The position numbers and the translations under genes are program-made. Positions 7,452 through 12,962 of a stretch of DNA of 12,962 bases are shown here, one piece after another. The stretch is from NCBI GenBank assembly GCA_003487005.1, contig DNFG01000005.1, positions 1 through 12,962 on the forward strand, in the 5' to 3' direction. Origin of the DNA: Bryobacterales bacterium. Lineage in GTDB: Bacteria > Acidobacteriota > Terriglobia > Bryobacterales > Bryobacteraceae. The notes beneath the pieces are model-generated. The model saw only the letters and a program-made list of their open reading frames with translations. It made no database searches and had not been told where the DNA came from. How positions within the stretch are numbered: the stretch's first letter is position 1; each line of letters starts with the position of its first letter.

Positions 7452-8663
7452 ATGATGACGATTGCGGGTGTAGTGGGGTTATTGTTGCTGATGCAGGGGG
7501 GGCCGCAGGCGGGTCCGGCGGGGGCAGCGTTGCGGGCGTATTGCGCGGCAGATGCGCCGGTGGTGGTGCAGTTGGCGCCGGGGGCGGCGGTGGTGGTGCA
7601 TTCATCGATTCAGGGCGAGGGAGGGGCGTGTTTCCGGGTGAGCGCGGATGGACGGACGGGATCCGTTTTCGGGCGCGAGTTGACGGGATTGGAGGACTAC
7701 GAGGCGGCGCGAAGGGGGGCGGGGGATTCGGGACTGCCGGCGGAGATCCGGAGCATGGTGGCGCGGCAGGAAGAAGGGTCGAGTCTGAGGCGGGCGGTGG
7801 CGTTGCTGGAGGCGCGGCAACCGAGGCAGGCGCTGCAAATGGTGGAGTATGCCCTGGCGCGGGAGGGAGCGGACCGGGACGCGGGCGTGCTGGCCCTGGC
7901 GGGAGTGGCGGCGCTGCAGAGCGATCAACCGGAGAAAGCGCGGGGCTATTTCCGGCGGTCCCTGGCATTGAAGGCGAATCCGCAGGTGGCGGCGCTGGCG
8001 GCGAGGGCTGAGCGGGAAGCGGCGAATGACACGAGCAACCATGTCGTCCGGGGTAGCCGGTTTGTCTTGCGTTATGACGAAGCGAGCGTGCCTGGGGCGG
8101 CGGCGCGGTTGCTGACGGGGGTTTTGGACGAGGAATATGCGCGTTTGGACGGTGTTTTGGGGTGTCATTTGGGGGAGCAGGTGACGGTGGTGGTGCACAC
8201 GCCGGAGCGCTACCGGGCGGCGACAGGGGCGGCGGAGTGGAGCGGCGGTCAATATGACGGGCGGATTCGGGTGCCGATGCCGGAAGGAGGGACGTTGACA
8301 CCGCGCTTGCGTCAGACGTTCGCGCACGAGATTGTGCATGCGTGCCTGGCGCGGCGGGGGGCGTTTCCGGCGTGGTTTCACGAGGGGATGGCGCAGCGGT
8401 GGTCTGGCGAGCGGTTGAGCGCGGGGCAGAGAAGGGCACTGCGGGAGCGTCTGGCGGCGGGGGCGCTGCCGGGACTGGCGAATCTGGGAGCGGGTTGGAG
8501 CGGATTCACGCCGGAGCAGGCGGGGTTGGCGTATGCGTACGCGCTGGCGGCGGTGGAGACGTTGTACGAGACCCGGGGTGAGGGCCATGTGCGGGACCTG
8601 CTGCGAACGCCCTCGCTGCTGAGCCAGACGGCGGTGGAACTGACCCGCGCACTGGCGCAATAA
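7452..8663 (+). CDS. Secreted SH3b-TPR-gluzincin (peptidase MA-like) metalloprotease
   Basis: 403 residues in four parts. A hydrophobic signal (about 1-20, MMTIAGVVGLLLLMQGG...) suggests export. Residues 27-83 look like a bacterial SH3 unit (LRAYCAADAPVVVQLAPGA...ACFRVSADGRTGSVFG). Residues 108-190 are helical, with TPR-like repeats (RQPRQALQMVEYAL; DQPEKARGYFRRSLAL). The C-terminal half is a peptidase MA-like domain. HEIVH (His292, Glu293, His296) is the zinc site and AWFHEGMAQ supplies Glu311, the third ligand, the gluzincin arrangement. The nearby 'ER.RAATG' segment (253-259) is typical of this domain. Likely a periplasmic or outer-surface peptidase; its substrate is unknown. GGAGG lies 6 nt upstream of ATG. 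The next gene follows after 19 nt, suggesting co-transcription. The SH3b assignment is less certain than the peptidase call. Confidence 0.85.
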   Translation: MMTIAGVVGLLLLMQGGPQAGPAGAALRAYCAADAPVVVQLAPGAAVVVHSSIQGEGGACFRVSADGRTGSVFGRELTGLEDYEAARRGAGDSGLPAEIRSMVARQEEGSSLRRAVALLEARQPRQALQMVEYALAREGADRDAGVLALAGVAALQSDQPEKARGYFRRSLALKANPQVAALAARAEREAANDTSNHVVRGSRFVLRYDEASVPGAAARLLTGVLDEEYARLDGVLGCHLGEQVTVVVHTPERYRAATGAAEWSGGQYDGRIRVPMPEGGTLTPRLRQTFAHEIVHACLARRGAFPAWFHEGMAQRWSGERLSAGQRRALRERLAAGALPGLANLGAGWSGFTPEQAGLAYAYALAAVETLYETRGEGHVRDLLRTPSLLSQTAVELTRALAQ

Positions 8664-8682
8664 ATCTGCGAAAATCCACTCC

Positions 8683-9741
8683 ATGCGACTGCTTCTGACG
8701 GCTGTACTGCTTCTGACGCCGGTTTTCGCCCAGACGAGAGAGACGGGCGAGATCAACGGAGCGCAATTCCTGATCGAGATGCCGGAGACGTGGAATGGCA
8801 CTCTGCTGGTGTACTGCCACGGCTATTCGGGGGCGCCGGGGCGGTTCAACAGCGAGAAGCCTTCGGCGTTTTCGGTGCTGACGCAGACGGGAGCGGCGGT
8901 GATCCAGAGCGGGTATGCCGCGGGCGGCTGGGCGATCGAGGAGGCGGTGAACGACACGCAGGCGCTGGTGCGGCATTTCGTCGCAAAGCACGGTAAACCC
9001 AAGCAGGTCTATGTTTTCGGGCATTCGATGGGCGGGTTTCTGACGATGACGCTGCTGGAGAAGTTCCCGACGACGTATCACGGCGGACTGGCATTGTGCG
9101 GACCGCTCGCGCCGGCATCGTGGTTCATGACGCGGCATCCGTTCGACTACCGGGTGGTGTTTGACTACTATTTTCCGGGCGAATTGCCGCCGCCGGACCA
9201 AGTCCCGGCGGAGTACAAGGGCGGCGCGGAGGAGAGTGCGCGGATTCTGGCGCTGCTCGACAGGAACGAGGCGAAGGCGGCGGAGGTCCGGCGGTTTTCG
9301 ATGATAAAGAACAACAAGGACCTCGCCGGGACGCTGGTCTTTTTCACATTGATTCTGCAGGAGTTACAGCAGCGGGCCGGGGGCAGCGCGTTTGGCAACC
9401 GGAGCACGGTGTACCAGGGCACGAGCGACGATAACGCCTTGAATGACGGCGTGAAGCGCTACGATGCCGATGCGCGGGCGGCGGAGTATCTGCACCGGTT
9501 CTACACGCCGAACGGGCGGTTGACGCGTCCGATGCTGGCGATTCACACAACATACGATCCTTTGATCCCTGCGGCGGTGCCGAATTACTACGCCGACCTG
9601 GCGGCGCGGGCGGGCAGCGGGCACCTGTTCTCGCAGCGGTACGTGAAGGCGGACGGGCACTGCACGATTCCGGTGGGGGAGATCGTGCGGGGGTTGCTGG
9701 ACGTGCAGCGGTGGGCGCAGGAGGGGCAAGGGCCCCGGTAA
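8683..9741 (+). CDS. Secreted alpha/beta-hydrolase (esterase-like)
   Basis: 352 residues starting with a clear signal peptide (MRLLLTAVLLLTPVFAQ). Alpha/beta-hydrolase landmarks: LLVYCHGYSG (41-50, oxyanion-loop HG), VYVFGHSMGGF (109-119) with nucleophile Ser115, HTTYDPLIP (288-296) with Asp292 as the acid, and ADGHCTIP (323-330) with His326 as the base. The spacing fits a complete catalytic triad, so the enzyme should be active. It is probably an exported esterase or thioesterase-like enzyme; a proline-specific aminopeptidase or other hydrolase cannot be excluded. A large insert between strands 6 and 7 (about 145-280) would form a lid. ATG is 19 nt after the peptidase stop and has no Shine-Dalgarno; a GAAAAT hexamer lies 7 nt upstream. 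Confidence 0.88.
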   Translation: MRLLLTAVLLLTPVFAQTRETGEINGAQFLIEMPETWNGTLLVYCHGYSGAPGRFNSEKPSAFSVLTQTGAAVIQSGYAAGGWAIEEAVNDTQALVRHFVAKHGKPKQVYVFGHSMGGFLTMTLLEKFPTTYHGGLALCGPLAPASWFMTRHPFDYRVVFDYYFPGELPPPDQVPAEYKGGAEESARILALLDRNEAKAAEVRRFSMIKNNKDLAGTLVFFTLILQELQQRAGGSAFGNRSTVYQGTSDDNALNDGVKRYDADARAAEYLHRFYTPNGRLTRPMLAIHTTYDPLIPAAVPNYYADLAARAGSGHLFSQRYVKADGHCTIPVGEIVRGLLDVQRWAQEGQGPR

Positions 9742-9803
9742 TCAAGCAGTTACAGGTTGTTCAACAAAGCGGAGTGGCAGGTGTTTTATTCTAGAAGCTT
9801 GCC
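9742..9803 (+). promoter_or_regulatory. Gap upstream of the phospholipase C gene with a short palindrome
   Basis: This 62-nt AT-richer gap carries a perfect inverted repeat TTGTT C AACAA (9757-9767) and a TAGAAG hexamer ending 6 nt before the ATG at 9804. No Shine-Dalgarno is visible. The hexamer could be a -10 for a leaderless transcript and the palindrome a small operator. No matching -35 box was found. Weak evidence. Confidence 0.3.
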
Positions 9804-10952
9804 ATGCGTATTCTACCTTTACTCATTATTCCCTTCTTCTTGTCCTGCTCCGACGCGCCCAAGGCGCCGGTTTCGCCGAAGTTGAACGAGATTCAGCTCA
9901 TCGGGACCCACAACAGCTATCATTCCGGTCTGGGAGAGAGCGAACTGGCGCTGCTGCGGAAGCGGAACCCGAAGGCGGCGGATTCGCTTGAGTACAAGCA
10001 TCTGCCGCTGGCGGAGCAGTTGGCGATGGGGGTCCGTCAGTTCGAACTGGATGTATTCGAGGACAGCAAGGGAGGGCTTTTCGCCGATCCGGCGGCGCCG
10101 CGGATGGTGGCGCAGGCTGGACTGCGAGCCGATCCGCCGGTGGACCCCGAAGGGGTGTTGAAAAAGCCGGGATTCAAGGTGATTCACGTGCAGGATATCG
10201 ATTACCGGAGCAGTTGCCAGCCGTTGGTGAACTGCCTGTCGATCCTGCGGGACTGGTCGAAGGAGAACCCGGGTCATCTGCCGATCTTTGTGCTGATTGA
10301 GAATAAGGATGGGAAGCCGGAGGAATCGGGGTATGTGACGCCGGAACCGGTGACCGAAGCGACGCTGGATGCGCTGGACGCGGAGATCAAGTCCGTTTTT
10401 CCGCCCGAGCAGTTGCTGACTCCGGACAATGTGCGGGGGGCGTTCCCGTCGCTGGAGGCGGCAGTGACGCGGAGAGGGTGGCCGACGGTGGACGCGGCGC
10501 GGGGCAAGTTCATCTTTTTGCTGGACCAGGAGCGGGTGACGCCGCTGTACACGATGGGCCGGTCGGCGCTGGAGGGCCGGGTGATGTTTACCAATGGGTT
10601 GCCGGGCACGCCGGACGCGGCCTTTGTGAAGGTGAATGACCCGGTGGGGCGCGGCGAGGAGATTCGCGACCTGGTCAAGAAAGGATACCTGGTGCGGACG
10701 ATGACGGACGGGGGCGTGGAAGCGGTGCGCAAAAATGACACCGCGCAGCGCGACGCGGCGATGGCGAGCGGGGCGCAATTGCTGAGTACGGATTATCCGT
10801 TCACGTACAAGCACCCGAAATCGGGCTATTCGGTGGGGTTCGAGAAGGGGATTGCGCGGTGCAATCCGGTTTCGGCGAAGCCGGGGTGCAGCGAGACGGT
10901 TCTGGCGGAGACGGCGGCGCCCGGGGCAGGGCAGTCGCGCGCTGCGGACTGA
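9804..10952 (+). CDS. Ca2+-dependent phosphoinositide-specific phospholipase C-like lipoprotein
   Basis: 382 residues. The N-terminus MRILPLLIIPFFLSC is a probable lipoprotein signal with Cys15 as the lipidated residue, although Phe at -3 is not ideal. IQLIGTHNSYH (30-40) contains the family's first catalytic His36. RQFELDVFED (79-88) gives acidic metal ligands (Glu81, Asp83). FKVIHVQDIDYRSSC (124-138) contains the second His128. IFVLIENKDG continues the TIM-barrel core, and the later YPFTYKHPKSGYSV segment fits the family's C-terminus. This family (PF16670-like) is Ca2+-dependent and cleaves phosphoinositide-type headgroups, but bacterial members are poorly characterised and the real substrate may be another phospholipid. 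It is followed after 29 nt by a Gfo/Idh/MocA oxidoreductase gene and preceded by a secreted hydrolase. Confidence 0.85.
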   Translation: MRILPLLIIPFFLSCSDAPKAPVSPKLNEIQLIGTHNSYHSGLGESELALLRKRNPKAADSLEYKHLPLAEQLAMGVRQFELDVFEDSKGGLFADPAAPRMVAQAGLRADPPVDPEGVLKKPGFKVIHVQDIDYRSSCQPLVNCLSILRDWSKENPGHLPIFVLIENKDGKPEESGYVTPEPVTEATLDALDAEIKSVFPPEQLLTPDNVRGAFPSLEAAVTRRGWPTVDAARGKFIFLLDQERVTPLYTMGRSALEGRVMFTNGLPGTPDAAFVKVNDPVGRGEEIRDLVKKGYLVRTMTDGGVEAVRKNDTAQRDAAMASGAQLLSTDYPFTYKHPKSGYSVGFEKGIARCNPVSAKPGCSETVLAETAAPGAGQSRAAD

Positions 10953-10957
10953 TGTCA

Positions 10958-10963
10958 TAGAAT
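10958..10963 (+). promoter_or_regulatory. Putative -10 box of the Gfo/Idh/MocA gene
   Basis: TAGAAT, the same hexamer as at the VWFA-related gene, lies just after the phospholipase stop codon and 18 nt before the ATG, with GGGAGG (10970-10975) in between. The position 17 nt further upstream (TCGCGC) is a poor -35. It may let the oxidoreductase be expressed apart from the upstream genes. Confidence 0.35.
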
Positions 10964-10981
10964 GACGGCGGGAGGTGCGCA

Positions 10982-12502
10982 ATGGCACTCACGTCGTCGA
11001 GACGGCATTTCTTTTTCGGTTCCCTGCTGGCGGGATCGGTTCCGCTGGGCGGCTTCGGGCTGGTTCCTTCGCTGAAGGCGCTGGGCTACAAGTCGCCCAA
11101 TGAAACACTGAACATCGGAGCGATCGGCGCGGGCGGCAAGGGTTTCAGTGACCTGCGCGGCTGCGACGGCGAGAATATCGTGGCATTGTGCGACGTGGAC
11201 GACACTCGCGCGGCGCGAACGTACACGACCTACGAAAAGGCGAAGAAGTACAAGGACTTCCGCAAGATGCTCGACGCCGAGCGCGGGAGCCTCGATGCCG
11301 TCATCGTGGCGACTCCGGATCACATGCACGGGATCGCGGCGATGTGGGCGATGCAGCGCGGGCTGCATGTCTACGTGCAGAAGCCGCTCGTGCGCACGAT
11401 TTGGGAAGCGCGGCAGTTGATGGACGCGGGGCGGAAGTACAAAGTCGCCACGCAGATGGGCAACCAGGGATATTCGAACGAGGGCACGCGGCAGTGCGCC
11501 GAGATGATCTGGGCGGGCGAGATCGGCAACGTGACGGAGGTTCATGCCTGGACCGACCGTCCGATGTGGCCTCAGGGATTGAGCAAGGTGCCGGCGGGCG
11601 GCGATGCCATCCCGTCGACGCTGGCCTGGGATCTGTGGCTGGGAATCGCGCCGGACCGACCGTTCACCATCGGAGGCGAGGGGTATCCGAATCAGTACGG
11701 AAACTTCTACCAGCCATTCAACTGGCGCGGATTCTATGATTTCGGCTGTGGCGCACTGGGCGACATGGCTTGTCACATTCTGGGGGCGCCGAACATGGCG
11801 CTGCGGCTGGGGATGCCGACGAGCGTGGAGGCGATCAGCCGCGAAGGCGTGAGCGACTTCATGTTCCCGCGGAAGTCGGTGACCAAGTTCGAGTTTCCGG
11901 CCCGCGGGTCGATGCCGCCGGTGACGCTGTACTGGCACGACGGTTGCGAGGAGACGCCCAAGATCAAGGGAGTGCCCGAAGGCGAGATTCTGGGCGATCT
12001 GCCGTCGAGTCCGGCACTGATGAAGGGACGGATGGCGGCGATGCGCGCCGGGGAACGGCCCGCCTACACGGGCATGATCGGCGGGAGCTTCAATTACGAG
12101 GAGTTCCAGAAGGTGATGGAGGACCCGAACAAGCGCTTCCCGCGACCGGACGGCAGCCTGTTCATCGGCGACAAAGGAATGATCACGACGGGCACGTACG
12201 GAACCGGAACGCGGCACGTCCCGGTGGCGAAGATGAAGGATTACCGCTTCCCGGAACCGCTGCTCAGCCGGTCGCCGGGCCATTACCGGGACTGGATCCG
12301 GGCCTGCAAGGGCGGCGATCCGGCTTGCTCGAACTTCGACGTGGCCGCGCCGTTCGTGGAATGGATGCTGCTGGGGGTGATCGCGCTGCGCGTGGAGGGC
12401 AAACTCGAATACGACGCGGCAAAGATGCGCTTCACGAACAACAATGAAGCGAATCAGTACCTGAAGCCGACGTTCCGGAAGGGCTGGACCTTCGCCGGCT
12501 AG
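10982..12502 (+). CDS. Tat-exported Gfo/Idh/MocA family oxidoreductase
   Basis: 506 residues. The N-terminus SSRRHFFFGSLLAG is a twin-arginine signal, so the protein should be exported folded with its NAD(P) cofactor. The Rossmann motif is LNIGAIGAGGKG (43-54). ALCDVDD (68-74) holds the acidic residue contacting the cofactor ribose. VIVATPDHMHG (107-117) and YVQKPL (131-136) follow; the QKP (Lys134) in place of the classical EKP is common in this exported subfamily. The C-terminal domain includes NWRGFYDFGCGALGDMACH (about 247-265), with residues positioned like the active-site Asp/His of the family, and LYWHDG. Exported members are linked to sugar or cyclitol oxidation, but the substrate is not predictable. 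GGGAGG lies 6 nt before ATG. It is the last gene of the plus block, ending 24 nt before a terminator. Confidence 0.92.
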   Translation: MALTSSRRHFFFGSLLAGSVPLGGFGLVPSLKALGYKSPNETLNIGAIGAGGKGFSDLRGCDGENIVALCDVDDTRAARTYTTYEKAKKYKDFRKMLDAERGSLDAVIVATPDHMHGIAAMWAMQRGLHVYVQKPLVRTIWEARQLMDAGRKYKVATQMGNQGYSNEGTRQCAEMIWAGEIGNVTEVHAWTDRPMWPQGLSKVPAGGDAIPSTLAWDLWLGIAPDRPFTIGGEGYPNQYGNFYQPFNWRGFYDFGCGALGDMACHILGAPNMALRLGMPTSVEAISREGVSDFMFPRKSVTKFEFPARGSMPPVTLYWHDGCEETPKIKGVPEGEILGDLPSSPALMKGRMAAMRAGERPAYTGMIGGSFNYEEFQKVMEDPNKRFPRPDGSLFIGDKGMITTGTYGTGTRHVPVAKMKDYRFPEPLLSRSPGHYRDWIRACKGGDPACSNFDVAAPFVEWMLLGVIALRVEGKLEYDAAKMRFTNNNEANQYLKPTFRKGWTFAG

Positions 12503-12526
12503 CCGGTTGCCAGGTCATAAACAAGA

Positions 12527-12551
12527 GGGGGCTGCCCGGCGGGCGGCCCCC
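12527..12551. terminator. Strong intrinsic terminator between convergent genes
   Basis: GGGGGCTGCCC (12527-12537) pairs with GGGCGGCCCCC (12541-12551), 11 bp with a single G-U, around a 3-nt loop. On the plus strand TTCCTTGTTTTT follows, ending the oxidoreductase transcript. On the minus strand TCTTGTTTA follows, so it may also stop the convergent DUF5684 gene. Confidence 0.82.
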
Positions 12552-12577
12552 TTCCTTGTTTTTGGGTATGGTTTTCG

Positions 12578-12962
12578 TCAGGCTGTGGCGACAGCCGGGG
12601 AGGCCGGCGCCGAGGGTCCGAGGTACCGGGCGCTGCCGAAGCCGAGGATCATCCAGAAGATGGGGGCCAGGAAGAGCAGGCCAAGCGCGAAGCCAGCGCC
12701 TTTGCCGAAGCTCTTGGCCAGGTCCATGTAGACGAGGAAAATCACGACGATGTTGACCAGCGGAACGAAGAAGAGAATGATCCACCAGACAGGCCGTCCG
12801 ACGATTTTCATCAGCACGACGAGGTTGTAAATCGGGACGATCCCCGCCCAGCCGGGTTCGCCGGCTTTGGCGAAGGTCTTCCAGAGAGAGGCGAGCATCA
12901 GGGCGACGACCGCGAGCCAGACAAGCATGAAGAGTCCGCCGAAGATGGCGAGACCCCCTCCT
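12578..12962 (-). CDS. DUF5684-type small membrane protein (5' end probably beyond window)
   Basis: From ATG at 12928 there are 116 residues, but the frame stays open to the window edge and reads GGGLAIFGGLF before that Met. DUF5684 proteins usually begin with such a hydrophobic stretch, so the true start is probably outside. Family signature: LWKTFAKAGEPGWAGIVPIYN (16-36 from the inner Met), VGRPVWWIILFFVPLVN (43-59), MDLAKSFGKGAGFALGL (68-84) and LGFGSARYLGP (95-105). Three or more transmembrane segments are predicted. These proteins resemble the membrane part seen in some signal peptidase I fusions; the function is unknown and no catalytic residues are visible. The C-terminus is a short Ala/Pro tail. 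It is convergent with the oxidoreductase gene and shares the terminator. Confidence 0.85.
   Translation of the reverse strand, partial: GGGLAIFGGLFMLVWLAVVALMLASLWKTFAKAGEPGWAGIVPIYNLVVLMKIVGRPVWWIILFFVPLVNIVVIFLVYMDLAKSFGKGAGFALGLLFLAPIFWMILGFGSARYLGPSAPASPAVATA

Noticed and set aside
7345..8801. Minus-strand frames opposite the peptidase gene
   Set aside because: Pro/Arg/Ser-rich translations without motifs, opposite a complete HExxH metalloprotease.
9819..12283. 389- and 442-codon minus-strand frames opposite the phospholipase and oxidoreductase genes
   Set aside because: Arg/His/Pro-rich shadows of recognised genes with good starts and motifs.
12957..12962. AGGAGG at the right edge as the ribosome binding site for the DUF5684 gene
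   Set aside because: It is 28 nt from the only in-window ATG, too far, and no GTG or TTG start occurs between.

Overview
The window looks like chromosomal DNA from an acidobacterium of the Solibacter/Bryobacter type. The evidence is high GC (roughly two thirds by eye), a protein of the Acidobacteria-typical 'VWFA-related' family, a protein built from carboxypeptidase-regulatory-like repeats, a PadR regulator, and Tat-exported Gfo/Idh/MocA and cellulase-like proteins. No RNA gene, CRISPR array, insertion sequence, phage gene or integrase was seen. The organism call is inference from family content.

Layout. A minus-strand block runs from about 7348 down to the left edge. In transcription order it holds a PadR-type regulator, metY (O-acetylhomoserine sulfhydrylase) with its own putative promoter/operator and a strong terminator, a small four-helix membrane protein, a secreted BsuPI-domain protein, and a tight three-gene set: VWFA-related protein, cellulase-like hydrolase and carboxypeptidase-regulatory-repeat protein. 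The last is cut by the window edge, where the sequence itself looks unreliable. A divergent intergenic region at 7349-7451 separates this from a plus-strand block at 7452-12502. That block holds an SH3b-TPR-gluzincin peptidase, an alpha/beta hydrolase, a Ca2+-dependent phosphoinositide-specific phospholipase C-like lipoprotein and a Tat-exported Gfo/Idh/MocA oxidoreductase. It ends at a strong hairpin terminator facing a convergent DUF5684-type membrane protein that runs off the right edge.

How the genes fit together. Eight of the eleven genes carry export signals, so most of the window serves the cell envelope or exterior: polymer or glycoside attack, esterase/phospholipase/peptidase activity, and surface-exposed repeat proteins. 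The padR-metY pair is the only obvious cytoplasmic metabolic unit (sulfur assimilation into homocysteine). The phospholipase C next to an Idh-family oxidoreductase is compatible with handling inositol-type headgroups, but this is inference.

No clearly new defence, mobile or biosynthetic system is visible. The most useful leads are the palindrome inside the metY promoter next to padR, several genes with a -10-like hexamer only 5-7 nt before ATG and no Shine-Dalgarno sequence (possible leaderless transcripts), the phospholipase C/oxidoreductase pairing, the three-gene exported cluster, and the G-overcalled left end.
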